Source: Catellatospora paridis
GTDB taxonomy: Bacteria; Actinomycetota; Actinomycetes; Mycobacteriales; Micromonosporaceae
Direction: 5' to 3'
NCBI RefSeq assembly: GCF_009720365.1
Contig: NZ_ML769315.1
Coordinates: 155,621-219,620 of the forward strand
DNA length: 64,000 bases
The position numbers and the translations under genes are program-made. The notes beneath the pieces were generated by a model that ran no database searches, was not told where the DNA came from, and saw only the letters and a program-made list of their open reading frames with translations. Shown here piece after piece: positions 9,476-17,882 of this stretch. Within the stretch, counting starts at the first letter, position 1. Every line of letters begins with the position of its first letter.

Positions 9476-10467
9476 GCCGGCGTCGGGGCGTCGGGGCGCA
9501 GCAGGCCCTCGTCGACCAGGTCGGCCCACAGCTGGGCGGGCGGGGCCTGCCGAGCGAACCACTCGGCGCTGCGCTCGACGTGCTCGGGTTTGCCCGCGCC
9601 GACCACGATCGACGCGACGGCGGGGTGCGCGGCGGCGAACGCGAGCGCCGCCTGCGGCAGGGTCACGCCGTGGCGGCGGCAGGCGGTGGCGATGCCCTGC
9701 GCGCGGGCCAGGATGTCGGCCGGGGCGGTGCCGTACTCGTACGGCCGGGTCTCGTCGGGCCACTCCACCGCCAGCAGGCCGCTGTTGAACACGCCGACGT
9801 TGAGCACCGAGATGCCGCGCTCGACGCAGGCGGGCAGGATGTCGTCGAGTGCGGGCTGCTCCAGCAGTGTGTACCGCCCGGCGACCATCAGGGCGTCCAC
9901 ATCGGTCTCGGTGGCGAACCGGGCCAGGATCGCGGGGTCCTTGGAGCCGACGCCGATCGCGCCGACGATCCCCTCCCGGCGCAGCCCGTCCAGCATCGGG
10001 TATGCCTCCCGCAGCGCCTGCTCCGGCTCCGGGCTCTCGTCCGGGTCGTGCATCAGCACGATGTCGATGCGGTCCTGGCCGAGCCGGGCCAGGCTCTCCT
10101 CGATGCTGCGGCGCACCCCGGCGGCGCTGAAGTCCCACACCCGGCGCCGGGTCGCGGGCACCGCGAAGCCGTTGGCCAGGTCGTCGCCCGCGCCGCCGGG
10201 TTCGTCGACGAGGATCCGGCCGACCTTGGTCGAGATGACGTACTCCGCGCGCGGGTGCTCGGCCAGGGCCCGGCCCAGCCGCCGCTCGGACAGGCCCAGC
10301 CCGTAGTGCGGGGCGGTGTCGAAGTAGCGGATACCCGCCTGCCAGGCCGCGTCGACGGTGGCCGCGGCCTGCTCGTCCGGGACGGCCCGGTAGAGGTTGC
10401 CGATGGAGGCCGCGCCGAAGCCGAGCGCGCTGACCGCGACCGTGGAGCTGCCGAGCGGTTTGGTCAT
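9472..10467 (-). CDS. Aldo/keto reductase, probable L-fucose dehydrogenase
   Basis: A 331-residue TIM-barrel AKR. The catalytic tetrad can be read as Asp and Tyr in FDTAPHYGLGLSE, Lys in ISTKVGR and His in DIVLMHDPDE. The closest recognisable relatives are the D-threo-aldose 1-dehydrogenase/L-fucose dehydrogenase group, which oxidises L-fucose to L-fucono-lactone with NAD(P)+. The start ATG 10467 has GAAAGG nearby. The gene is followed by AOR with a 4-bp overlap and preceded by lutC. With the lactonase, dehydratase, SDR and FAH genes in the two neighbouring units it supplies the first pathway step (inference from context). Confidence 0.78.
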   Translation of the reverse strand: MTKPLGSSTVAVSALGFGAASIGNLYRAVPDEQAAATVDAAWQAGIRYFDTAPHYGLGLSERRLGRALAEHPRAEYVISTKVGRILVDEPGGAGDDLANGFAVPATRRRVWDFSAAGVRRSIEESLARLGQDRIDIVLMHDPDESPEPEQALREAYPMLDGLRREGIVGAIGVGSKDPAILARFATETDVDALMVAGRYTLLEQPALDDILPACVERGISVLNVGVFNSGLLAVEWPDETRPYEYGTAPADILARAQGIATACRRHGVTLPQAALAFAAAHPAVASIVVGAGKPEHVERSAEWFARQAPPAQLWADLVDEGLLRPDAPTPA

Positions 10468-10490
10468 GGTGGATCGCCTTTCAGGTGTTC

Positions 10491-11009
10491 TCAGGGGTGT
10501 ACGCAGACGATGTCGAGGCGGCGCGGCCCGTGCACGCCCTCGACCCGGTTGAGCTCGATGTCGCTGGTCGCCGACGGCCCGGAGATCATCGTCAGGGGAC
10601 GGGTCGGATCGGGCAGTGCGGAGATCATGTCGGGCACGTCGGCGACGATCTGCTCGTCGCGTACCACGCAGACGTGGTGGTCCGGGACCAGTGTCAGCAG
10701 CCGCCGGCCCTGTCCCGGCCCGGCGTCGAGCACGATCGTGCCGGTCTCCGCGATCGCCACCGCACACCCGGTGAGCACGGACAGCCCGGCTTCGTCGAGT
10801 TCGCCCGCGGTCAGCGGCGCCGTGCCGTCCGGCAGGGTCGGGACGCTGAGGCCGGTGAGCCAGGGTTCGGCGATGCCTGCCGGCAGCACCACTCTCGAGG
10901 CGCCGGCCAGCAGTCCGGCGAGGACGGCAGGCAGTTCGGCCTCGGTGCAGTGGTGCATCCCGGCCCGGTAGTCGCCGGCCCGCTCGGCGAACAGTTCAGG
11001 AAGATTCAT
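10491..11009 (-). CDS. lutC: LutC/YkgG-family lactate utilisation protein
   Basis: About 172 residues with an LUD domain: an ATGTIVLD-like strand (CAVAIAETGTIVLDAG near residues 82-97) followed by LVPDHHVCVV and ISGPSATSDIE, the signature of LutC. LutABC together oxidise L-lactate to pyruvate through iron-sulfur clusters. ATG 11009 is chosen because GGAGG sits 8 bp upstream; it overlaps the end of lutB by 14 bp. An upstream in-frame start at 11030 would add seven residues. The order lutA-lutB-lutC matches characterised operons. Confidence 0.88.
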   Translation of the reverse strand: MNLPELFAERAGDYRAGMHHCTEAELPAVLAGLLAGASRVVLPAGIAEPWLTGLSVPTLPDGTAPLTAGELDEAGLSVLTGCAVAIAETGTIVLDAGPGQGRRLLTLVPDHHVCVVRDEQIVADVPDMISALPDPTRPLTMISGPSATSDIELNRVEGVHGPRRLDIVCVHP

Positions 11010-12429
11010 GGGTGCGCCTCCACCAGTCACGGAACGACTCGGCCGCGGGCAGCGGCGCGTCGCGGTGCGCGGTCCACGCCGACAGCGGCCATGGCACGCG
11101 CCGCAGCGTGCCCCCGTGCCGCCGGGCGATCAGGCGCAGCGGCGCGCTGCCCGAGCGGGCCGCCCGCAGCGCGGCACGCCACCGCCGCCGGTCGCGCATC
11201 AGCCAGCTCAGCGTCGACATCGCCGCCCGCTCGGCAGCCGGTTTCGGGCCGGTCTGGCGCAGGTGCACCAGGATCTCCGGGATGTTGATCTTCACCGGGC
11301 AGACGTCGTAACAGGCCCCGCACAGCGTCGAGGCATACGGCAGGGTCTTGTTGAAACCCGCGTCCTGCCCCGTGAGCTGCGGCGACAGGATCGCGCCGAT
11401 CGGCCCGGGGTAGACGGAGCCGTAGGCGTGGCCGCCCGCGCGCTCGTACACCGGGCACACGTTGAGGCAGGCGGAGCAGCGGATGCAGCGCAGCGCCGCC
11501 CGGCCGACCGGATCCTGCGCGACCTGCGTGCGGCCGTTGTCCAGCAGCACGATGTGCAACCGCTGCGGCCCGTCGCCGGGCGTCACCCCGGTGAAGATCG
11601 AGGTGTACGGGTTCATCCGCTCGCCGGTCGACGAGCGCGGCAGCAGCCGCAGGAAGTCGCCCAGGTCGGCGAAGCGGGGCAGCAGCTTCTCCACGCCGAC
11701 GACCGCGATCAGCGTCTCGGGCAGGGTCAGGCACATCCGCCCGTTGCCCTCCGACTCGACGATGACCAGCGACCCGGTCTCCGCGATCGCGAAGTTGGCC
11801 CCGCACACGGCGACCTTCGCCGCGAGGAACGTACGCCGCAGATACTCCCGCGCCGCCCCGGCCAGCACCGCCGGCTCGTCGGACGTCGCGGTGAACCCCG
11901 GCATGCGCCGCGCGAACAGCTCGCGGATCTGGCTGCGGTTGTAGTGGATCGCCGGGACCAGGATGTGCGACGGGGTGTCGTCGGCGAGCTGCACGATCAG
12001 CTCGGCGAGGTCGGTCTCGATCGGTGTGACGCCCGCGGCCTCCAGGGCCTCGTTGAGCCCGATCTCCTGCGTCGCCATCGACTTGATCTTCACGACGCTC
12101 TCGGCCCGCTGCGCCTTCACCAGCTCGGTCACGATCGCGTTGGCGTGAGCCGCGTCGGTCGCGTGGTGCACCGTCGCCCCGGCCGCCACCGCCGCCGCCT
12201 CGAACCGCGCGAGCAGCTCGGCCAGGTTGTCCAGCACCTCGTCCTTGACGGCGGCCGCCCGGTCCCGCATGGGTTCCCAGTCGGCGACCTCGGCCACCAC
12301 CCGCGCCCGCTTGTCGCGAATGGTGCGCGTGGCCCGGCCCAGATTCGCCCGCAACTGCGCGTCGCCCAGCTCGTGCGCCGCCGCCACCGGGAACGGCGTG
12401 ATCGCCACGATCGGCAGGTTCCTGCTCAT
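10996..12429 (-). CDS. lutB: LutB lactate utilisation iron-sulfur protein
   Basis: A 477-residue protein. The N-terminal LUD domain includes VVKIKSMATQEIGLNEAL and FAIAETGSLVIVESEGNGRM. Two ferredoxin-type clusters follow: CIRCSACLNVCPVY near residue 310 and CGACYDVCPVKI near 360. The C-terminal region is helical. This is the full LutB architecture and length. ATG 12429 overlaps the lutA stop (ATGA). It should pass electrons from lactate oxidation to an unidentified acceptor, possibly menaquinone. Confidence 0.92.
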   Translation of the reverse strand: MSRNLPIVAITPFPVAAAHELGDAQLRANLGRATRTIRDKRARVVAEVADWEPMRDRAAAVKDEVLDNLAELLARFEAAAVAAGATVHHATDAAHANAIVTELVKAQRAESVVKIKSMATQEIGLNEALEAAGVTPIETDLAELIVQLADDTPSHILVPAIHYNRSQIRELFARRMPGFTATSDEPAVLAGAAREYLRRTFLAAKVAVCGANFAIAETGSLVIVESEGNGRMCLTLPETLIAVVGVEKLLPRFADLGDFLRLLPRSSTGERMNPYTSIFTGVTPGDGPQRLHIVLLDNGRTQVAQDPVGRAALRCIRCSACLNVCPVYERAGGHAYGSVYPGPIGAILSPQLTGQDAGFNKTLPYASTLCGACYDVCPVKINIPEILVHLRQTGPKPAAERAAMSTLSWLMRDRRRWRAALRAARSGSAPLRLIARRHGGTLRRVPWPLSAWTAHRDAPLPAAESFRDWWRRTHESS

Positions 12430-13106
12430 GACGGCGCTCCGGTCGCGGCGAGGATCTCGGCGTAGTGGATCGGTTTGGGGGCGCCGCGGTGGCGGGCCAG
12501 GCCGCCGCCGATGTGGGCCAGGCAGGAGTTGTCGGCGGCCGCCAGGTATTCGGCGCCGGTGGCGGCCGCGTTGGCGCACTTGTCGGCGAGCATGGCGCCG
12601 GAGACGGCGGCGTTCTTGAGGGCGAAGGTGCCGCCGAAGCCGCAGCACTGCTCCGGCTCGGGCAGGTCGATCAGCTCCAGGCCCTTGACCGCGCGCAGCA
12701 GGGTCGCGGGCCGGTCGCCCAGGCGCAGCATCCGCAGGCCGTGGCAGGTCGGGTGATAGGTGACCCGGTGCGGGAAGGTCGCCCCCACGTCGGTCACCCC
12801 GAGCACGTCCACCAGCAGTTCGGAGAGTTCGTACGCGGGCAGCCCGGTGTGCGCGCGCAGGTGCGCCACGCAGGAACCCGACGGCGACACGATGACGTCG
12901 TGCCCGGCGAACGCGGCCTCGGTGAGGCGCTCCAGCTGCCGGGCGGGCGCGGCGTAGCCGGTGTTGGCGTGCATTTGACCACAGCAGGACTGCGCGGCCG
13001 GGAACGCGACCGTGTGGCCGAGCCGTTCCAGCAGCGTCACCGTCGCGATCCCGGCCTGCGGGAACAGCGCGTCGTTAAGACATGTGACGAACAGTGCGAT
13101 CCGCAC
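12426..13106 (-). CDS. lutA: LutA lactate utilisation protein (CCG-domain)
   Basis: A 226-residue protein with two cysteine-rich CCG domains: SCCGQMHANTGY near residues 40-51 and QCCGFGGTFALKN near 152-165, plus YHPTCHGLR and DNSCLAHIGG. Such CCG domains bind Fe-S clusters in LutA, GlpC and HdrB. It is the first gene of a five-gene minus-strand operon (lutA-lutB-lutC-AKR-AOR). Its promoter region is shared with the divergent L-fuconate dehydratase gene and contains the GATCCTATAGGATC palindrome. Confidence 0.92.
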   Translation of the reverse strand: MRIALFVTCLNDALFPQAGIATVTLLERLGHTVAFPAAQSCCGQMHANTGYAAPARQLERLTEAAFAGHDVIVSPSGSCVAHLRAHTGLPAYELSELLVDVLGVTDVGATFPHRVTYHPTCHGLRMLRLGDRPATLLRAVKGLELIDLPEPEQCCGFGGTFALKNAAVSGAMLADKCANAAATGAEYLAAADNSCLAHIGGGLARHRGAPKPIHYAEILAATGAPS

Positions 13107-13148
13107 GGGGCGGGTCCTCCTTCCTTGACGGTGTCTTGCTCTTGAGGC

Positions 13149-13164
13149 TAGATCCTATAGGATC
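13149..13164. promoter_or_regulatory. Palindromic operator (TAGATCCTATA site 1)
   Basis: GATCCTATAGGATC at 13151-13164 is a perfect 14-bp palindrome between lutA (13106, minus) and the fuconate dehydratase unit (leader ORF 13193, plus). The 11-mer TAGATCCTATA at 13149-13159 is repeated at 17118-17128 in the other divergent promoter of the pathway. It is a strong candidate site for the GntR regulator at 17187. Confidence 0.65.
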
Positions 13165-13192
13165 CAGGATGTAGCCGGAAGGAGCCAACCAC

Positions 13193-13234
13193 ATGCCGAC
13201 CCACCACTCCCCACCCCGGGGCGCCGCGCGATGA
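13193..13234 (+). CDS. 13-codon leader peptide upstream of fuconate dehydratase
   Basis: ATG 13193 follows the window's clearest Shine-Dalgarno in this region (GGAAGGAG, spacing about 8) and encodes [13 protein letters not shown]. Its TGA overlaps the ATG of the dehydratase gene (ATGA at 13231-13234). The dehydratase has no comparable ribosome site of its own, so its translation may depend on reinitiation after this leader. The two His and three Pro codons could make it sensitive to translation state, but no attenuator hairpin is obvious. Confidence 0.4.
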   Translation: MPTHHSPPRGAAR

Positions 13235-14541
13235 AGCTCATTGATCTGCGCGTTCGCGACATCCGCTTCCCCACCTCCCGCCACCTCGACGGCTCCGATG
13301 CGATGAACCCGGACCCGGACTATTCGGCCGCCTACGTCGAGCTGATCACCGACGGCGACGCCGTCGGCCACGGTTTCACCTTCACCATCGGGCGGGGCAA
13401 CGACATCTGCGCCGCAGCGATCGAAGCGCTTCGACCGTACGTGGTGGGCCAGGATCTGGACACCCTCGACCTCGGCGAGTTCGGCCGCCGGCTCACCCAC
13501 GACTCGCAGCTGCGCTGGCTCGGCCCGGAGAAGGGCGTCATGCACCTGGCCGCCGGCGCCGTCATCAACGCCGCCTGGGACCTGGCTTCCCGCCGGGCCG
13601 GGCTGCCGCTGTGGCGCTACCTGACGGACCTGTCCCCCGACGCGATCGTGGACTGTGTGGACTGGCGCTACCTCACCGACGCGCTGACCCCCGGAGCCGC
13701 CCGCGACCTGCTCGCCGAGCGCGCGCCGGGCCGCGCGGCCCGGTCCGAGCAGATCGCCGCCTCCGGCTTTCCGGCGTACACCACCTCGGCGGGCTGGCTC
13801 GGCTACGACGACGCGAAGGTGACCCGGCGCGCGCTGCGCGCGGTGGCCGACGGGTTCGCCATGGTGAAGCTGAAGGTCGGCGCGGACCTGCACGACGACC
13901 TGCGCCGGTTCACCGCCGCCCGCGAGGCGCTGGGACCGGACTTCCCGATCGGCATCGACGCCAATCAGCGGTGGGGCGTCGGCGAGGCGATCGGCTGGGT
14001 GAGCGCCCTGGGCCACCTGAACCCGTACTGGATCGAGGAGCCGACCAGCCCCGACGAGATCCTCGGCCACGCCGCGATCCGCGCCGGGCTGTCCCAGGCC
14101 GGCCGCGACGGCACGCCGATCCGGGTGGCCACCGGCGAGCACGTGCACAACCGCATCATGTTCAAGCAGCTGCTGCAGGCCGACGCGGTGGACGTGGTGC
14201 AGCTCGACTCCGCCCGGGTCGCCGGTGTCAACGAGAACCTGGCGATCCTGCTGCTGGCCGCGGCGTACGACAAGCCGGTCTGCCCGCACGCGGGCGGCGT
14301 CGGCCTGTGTGAGCTGGTGCAGCACCTGTCCTTCTTCGACTACACCTCGGTGGCCGCCTCCCTGGACGGCCGGATGATCGAATATGTGGACCACCTCCAC
14401 GAGCACTTCGCCGACCCGGTCCGCATCGTGAACGGCAGGTACGCCGCTCCCGAGGCACCCGGCTTCTCGGCCAGAATGCACGAGGAGTCCCTGGTCCGCT
14501 ACAGCTTCCCCGACGGTCCGGAGTGGAAAGAAGATGTCTGA
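13231..14541 (+). CDS. L-fuconate dehydratase (enolase superfamily)
   Basis: A 436-residue mandelate racemase-type enolase superfamily enzyme. The opening [16 protein letters not shown], the general-base segment [13 protein letters not shown] (KxK), metal ligands in [18 protein letters not shown] and VATGEHVHN, and the His base in CPHAGGVG are all present. The N-terminal [19 protein letters not shown] is characteristic of the L-fuconate dehydratase clade, which includes human ENOSF1. It dehydrates L-fuconate to 2-keto-3-deoxy-L-fuconate. It overlaps the following SDR gene by 8 bp and is coupled to a leader ORF. Confidence 0.9.
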   Translation: MKLIDLRVRDIRFPTSRHLDGSDAMNPDPDYSAAYVELITDGDAVGHGFTFTIGRGNDICAAAIEALRPYVVGQDLDTLDLGEFGRRLTHDSQLRWLGPEKGVMHLAAGAVINAAWDLASRRAGLPLWRYLTDLSPDAIVDCVDWRYLTDALTPGAARDLLAERAPGRAARSEQIAASGFPAYTTSAGWLGYDDAKVTRRALRAVADGFAMVKLKVGADLHDDLRRFTAAREALGPDFPIGIDANQRWGVGEAIGWVSALGHLNPYWIEEPTSPDEILGHAAIRAGLSQAGRDGTPIRVATGEHVHNRIMFKQLLQADAVDVVQLDSARVAGVNENLAILLLAAAYDKPVCPHAGGVGLCELVQHLSFFDYTSVAASLDGRMIEYVDHLHEHFADPVRIVNGRYAAPEAPGFSARMHEESLVRYSFPDGPEWKEDV

Positions 14542-15268
14542 GTTCGCAGGCCTGGTCGCCGCGGTCACCGGCGGTGCGTCCGGCATCGGTGCGGCGGTCG
14601 CCGATCTGCTCGCCGACCGCGGTGCGACGGTGGCCGTGCTTGACCGCACGCCAGCCGAGGGCCGCCATCTGGCCGTCACCGCCGACGTCACCGCGCCGAT
14701 GGACGAGGCGATGGCCCGGGTGGTGGGCACCCTGGGCAGCCTCGACATCCTCGTCAACTGCGCCGGGATCAGCGCCGTCGGCACGGTCGAGGACGCCGCC
14801 GACGACGAATGGCAACGTTGCCTAGACGTCAACGTCGTCGGCATCGCCCGCGCCAGCCGCGCGGCGCTGCCGTTCCTGCGCGGCTCGAAGAGCGGCGTGA
14901 TCGTCAACATCTCCTCGATCGCCGCCACGGCCGGCCTGGTGAACCGGGCCGTCTACTCGGCGACCAAGGGTGCGGTGCACGCGCTGACCCTGGCCATGGC
15001 CGCCGACCTGGTCCGCGAGGGCATCCGGGTGGTCAGTGTCGCCCCCGGCACGGTCGACACGCCCTGGGTGGCCCGGCTGCTGGCCGGCGCCGACGACCCC
15101 GCCGAGGAGAAGCGCAAGCTCGCCGCCCGCCAGCCCACCGGCCGCCTGGTCACCGCCGACCAGGTCGCCGAGGCAGTGGCCTACCTCGCCTCCCCGCGCT
15201 CCGGCGCGACCACGGGCACCTCCCTCGCCGTCGACGGCGGCATGAGCGGCCTCCGCCTGGTCCGCTGA
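14534..15268 (+). CDS. SDR oxidoreductase, probable 2-keto-3-deoxy-L-fuconate dehydrogenase
   Basis: A 244-residue classical short-chain dehydrogenase. The cofactor loop is TGGASGIG near residues 12-19, the NAG motif appears as NCAGIS, the catalytic Ser is in NISSIAAT, and YSATKGA supplies the Tyr-x-x-x-Lys pair. An acidic residue after strand 2 (VLDRTP) suggests NAD+ preference. Overlap with the dehydratase and the adjoining FAH hydrolase point to oxidation of 2-keto-3-deoxy-L-fuconate to the 2,4-diketo acid. The gene ends before a long bidirectional hairpin. Confidence 0.82.
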   Translation: MSEFAGLVAAVTGGASGIGAAVADLLADRGATVAVLDRTPAEGRHLAVTADVTAPMDEAMARVVGTLGSLDILVNCAGISAVGTVEDAADDEWQRCLDVNVVGIARASRAALPFLRGSKSGVIVNISSIAATAGLVNRAVYSATKGAVHALTLAMAADLVREGIRVVSVAPGTVDTPWVARLLAGADDPAEEKRKLAARQPTGRLVTADQVAEAVAYLASPRSGATTGTSLAVDGGMSGLRLVR

Positions 15269-15308
15269 CCAGCCCACCCCAACCCGAACGCGCCCATCCC
15301 CACCCCGA

Positions 15309-15373
15309 ATAGACGTTGGCCTATCCAGATGAGAAATTCGCGATCATTCTCATCTTGATAGGCCAACGTCTAT
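15309..15373. terminator. Long hairpin between SDR and FAH genes
   Basis: ATAGACGTTGGCCTATC (15309-15325) pairs perfectly with 15357-15373. After one mismatch, AGATGAGAA (15327-15335) pairs with 15347-15355. The two genes converge here, so it should stop transcription from both sides. Confidence 0.75.
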
Positions 15374-15403
15374 GTGAAGCGGGGTGCGGAGGGACGGGCC
15401 GGG

Positions 15404-16246
15404 TCAGGCCTGGCCCATGGTCACGCGCTGGCGGCCCAGGCCGTCGATCTCGACCTCGACAACGTCGCCCTCGGCCAGGTAGGGGAAGCGGCCGGACAGC
15501 GCCACGCCCTGCGGGGTGCCCGTGTTCACGACGTCTCCCGGATCCAGCACCGTGTACTGCGACAGGTGCCAGATCAGATACGCCACGTCGAAGATCATGT
15601 CCTTGGTGTTCGAGTCCTGCCGGACCTCGCCGTTGACCCACGACCGCAGCCCGAGCCCCTGCACGTCGGCGATCTCGTCGGGCGTGACCAGCCACGGGCC
15701 CAGCGGCTGGAACGTCTCGCAGGACTTGCCCTTGGACCACTGCCCGCCCGACTGCTGCAACTGGAAGTCGCGCTCGGACACGTCGTTGGACAGCAGATAC
15801 CCGGCCACGTGGTCGAGCGCCTGCCCCGGCGACTCCAGGTAGCGGGCCCGCTTCCCGACCACGACGGCCAGCTCCACCTCCCAGTCGGTGGTGGTCGAGC
15901 CGCGCGGGATCAGCACCTCGTCGTACGGGCCGACCACGCTGTTCGGGGCCTTGTAGAAGACGATCGGCGTGGTCGGCGGCGTCGCGCCGGACTCGGCGGC
16001 GTGCGCCGCATAGTTCTGCCCCACGCACAGCACCACGCCCGGCCGGGCCAGCGGCGCACCGACCCGCAGCCCGGTGACGTCGATCTCGGGCAGGTCCGCC
16101 GCGGCCGCGCGGACCCGGTCGACGCCGCCCCCGGCCAGGAACGCGCCGTCGATGTCGGGCGTGATGCCGGACAGGTCGTAGTGCCGGCCGCCGGACAGCA
16201 GCACGGGCTTCTCCGCGCCGGGGGCGCCGACCCGCATGAACTTCAC
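15404..16246 (-). CDS. FAH-family hydrolase, probable 2,4-diketo-3-deoxy-L-fuconate hydrolase
   Basis: A 280-residue fumarylacetoacetate hydrolase-type protein. The core runs from LCVGQNYAAHAAE through metal-binding DWEVELAVVVGK (the E-x-E pair) and NDVSERDFQ to NTGTPQGVAL. Family members hydrolyse beta-diketo acids. In the non-phosphorylative L-fucose route this step yields pyruvate and L-lactate. GTG 16246 overlaps the stop of the amidohydrolase gene (GTGA); an ATG at 16237 is an alternative. It forms a two-gene minus-strand operon with the lactonase. Confidence 0.85.
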   Translation of the reverse strand: MKFMRVGAPGAEKPVLLSGGRHYDLSGITPDIDGAFLAGGGVDRVRAAAADLPEIDVTGLRVGAPLARPGVVLCVGQNYAAHAAESGATPPTTPIVFYKAPNSVVGPYDEVLIPRGSTTTDWEVELAVVVGKRARYLESPGQALDHVAGYLLSNDVSERDFQLQQSGGQWSKGKSCETFQPLGPWLVTPDEIADVQGLGLRSWVNGEVRQDSNTKDMIFDVAYLIWHLSQYTVLDPGDVVNTGTPQGVALSGRFPYLAEGDVVEVEIDGLGRQRVTMGQA

Positions 16247-17085
16247 TGGTTGATCTCCAAACCGTAGGTGCGAATCGCGGTGCCGCCCGCCACGGCGGCC
16301 CGCTCCGAGGGCGACAGCCCCGACAGGCAGGAACCGACCGCGGCCAGCGCGTCGGCGTACGAGGCGACCAGCTCGCAGACGGGCCAGTCCGAGCCGATCA
16401 GCAGCCGGTCGGGGCCGAACAACTCCAGCGCGGCCTCCACGAACGGCGCGATCGCCTCGACCGTCCAGTCCGGACCGGCCTCGGTGAGCAGCCCGGACAG
16501 TTTGGCGGCGGCGTTGTCACACGCTGCCAGCGGCTCGACCGCGTCCCGCCATTCGCGCAACCCGTCCGGCGTGATCCGGGGTTTGCCCAGGTGGTCCAGC
16601 ACGAACATGGTGTTCGGCACGGCCGCGACGGCCGCGGCGCAGGCGGGCAGCTGGTCGGCGCGGACCACGAGGTCGAAGGTGAGCCCGGCGGAGCCGATCG
16701 CGCGCAGCGCGCCGCGTACGTCGGGACGGGCCAGGTAACCGGGGTCGGTCACCCCCTGAATCTGGTCACGCAGGCCGACGAGCAGGTCGCCGCCGCGCCC
16801 GGACAGCAGCGCGGCGATGGTGCCGGGCAGGTCGGGATCGGTCAGCGAGGCCCAGCCCACCACTCCGGCGATCTCGGGCGCGTCCTCGGCGAGCGAAAGA
16901 AAGCGCACGGTCTCGTCGAGGTGGCACAGCCCGGCCTCGACCAGCACGGTAGCGTCCACCTTGCCGGTCGGCAGCTCGCGGCGCAGGTCCTCGACGGTGT
17001 AGTCGCGGCGCAGCGGCTCCAGGCCGGGTTCGGCCAGCCAGGCGTAGTCGGCGGTCCACAGGTGGTGGTGCGCGTCGATCCGCAC
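16243..17085 (-). CDS. Amidohydrolase (COG3618), probable L-fuconolactone hydrolase
   Basis: About 280 residues of amidohydrolase TIM barrel. The metal ligand motif is IDAHHHLW at the N terminus, with VLVEAG, FVLDHLGKPRI and LLIGSDWPV further on. This is the 2-pyrone dicarboxylate lactonase-like group that includes L-fucono-1,5-lactonase and L-rhamnonolactonase. GTG 17085 directly before RIDAHHH, with a GGGGG run 8 bp upstream, is a better start than 17118, which would run into the operator. It opens the fuconolactone to L-fuconate. Confidence 0.83.
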   Translation of the reverse strand: MRIDAHHHLWTADYAWLAEPGLEPLRRDYTVEDLRRELPTGKVDATVLVEAGLCHLDETVRFLSLAEDAPEIAGVVGWASLTDPDLPGTIAALLSGRGGDLLVGLRDQIQGVTDPGYLARPDVRGALRAIGSAGLTFDLVVRADQLPACAAAVAAVPNTMFVLDHLGKPRITPDGLREWRDAVEPLAACDNAAAKLSGLLTEAGPDWTVEAIAPFVEAALELFGPDRLLIGSDWPVCELVASYADALAAVGSCLSGLSPSERAAVAGGTAIRTYGLEINQ

Positions 17086-17117
17086 GTGTCTGCCCCCTGT
17101 CACGTCCTGTTGAATCA

Positions 17118-17131
17118 TAGATCCTATATCA
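17118..17131. promoter_or_regulatory. Operator site 2 (TAGATCCTATA) in GntR/lactonase promoter
   Basis: TAGATCCTATA at 17118-17128 repeats exactly the 11-mer at 13149-13159. Here the palindrome is imperfect (ATAG-ATC-CTAT core). It sits between the lactonase start (17085, minus) and the GntR start (17187, plus), fitting autoregulation plus control of the pathway. Confidence 0.6.
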
Positions 17132-17186
17132 TCGTGGTATCGGTAAGGTGTACTCGCTCACGACGGTGACAGTCAAGGGGTGTCCG

Positions 17187-17870
17187 ATGGCCACAACGCC
17201 CATGCACGGCCGGGTCCGACCCGCGCAGCGGCTCACGCTGACCGACGACGTCTACGAGTCGTTGAAGACACTCATCATGGAGCATGCCATCGCTCCTGGC
17301 GAGCGGGTGAGCATCGACGGGCTTGCCCGTACCCTCGAAGTCTCCCCCACTCCCGTGCGGGAGGCGCTCGCCCGGCTGGAGTCCGACGGTCTGGTGCGCA
17401 AGCGGGCCATGTCCGGCTACACCACCACGCCGCTGCTCACCCGCACCGAGTTCGACGAACTGTTCGAGATGCGGCTGCTGCTGGAGACCGCGGCCGCCCG
17501 CCGCGCCGCCGCGCACGCCGACGCCGACCAGCGCCGCCGGGTGCGCGAGGAGGCGGCCGCCACCGTCGCCGTCGAGGCCGGTGACGGCTACCGGCGCCAC
17601 GCCGCGTTCACCGCGCTCGACGCCCGCTTCCACGACCTCGTCGCCGAGGTGTCCGGCAGCGGCCTGCTGCGCGAGTCCATCATCCGGCTGCACTCCCACC
17701 TGCACCTGCACCGGCTCTACTTCCCCTCGGCGGGCACCGGCGACACCGTCGGCGAGCACAAGCGCATCGCCGCCGCCGTCGCCAAGGGCGACTCCGACGC
17801 CGCCGCCGACGCCATGCACCAGCACCTCACCTCCGCCCGCGACCGCCACCTGCCCGCCTTCCCGGCCTGA
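17187..17870 (+). CDS. GntR-family (FadR/FCD) regulator of the fucose locus
   Basis: A 227-residue protein. The winged helix at residues about 15-80 contains DDVYESLKTLIMEHAIAPGE and LEVSPTPVREALARLESDGL. A C-terminal FCD helical effector domain has the metal ligand pattern ALDARFHDLVAE and the HLHLHRLYF segment. Start ATG 17187 has AAGGGG six bases upstream; an upstream GTG at 17148 is less likely. FCD regulators commonly repress sugar-acid catabolism and are relieved by a pathway acid. The two shared TAGATCCTATA sites in the adjoining divergent promoters make this locus the likely regulon (inference). Confidence 0.85.
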   Translation: MATTPMHGRVRPAQRLTLTDDVYESLKTLIMEHAIAPGERVSIDGLARTLEVSPTPVREALARLESDGLVRKRAMSGYTTTPLLTRTEFDELFEMRLLLETAAARRAAAHADADQRRRVREEAAATVAVEAGDGYRRHAAFTALDARFHDLVAEVSGSGLLRESIIRLHSHLHLHRLYFPSAGTGDTVGEHKRIAAAVAKGDSDAAADAMHQHLTSARDRHLPAFPA

Positions 17871-17882
17871 CCGGGCCGCGGT

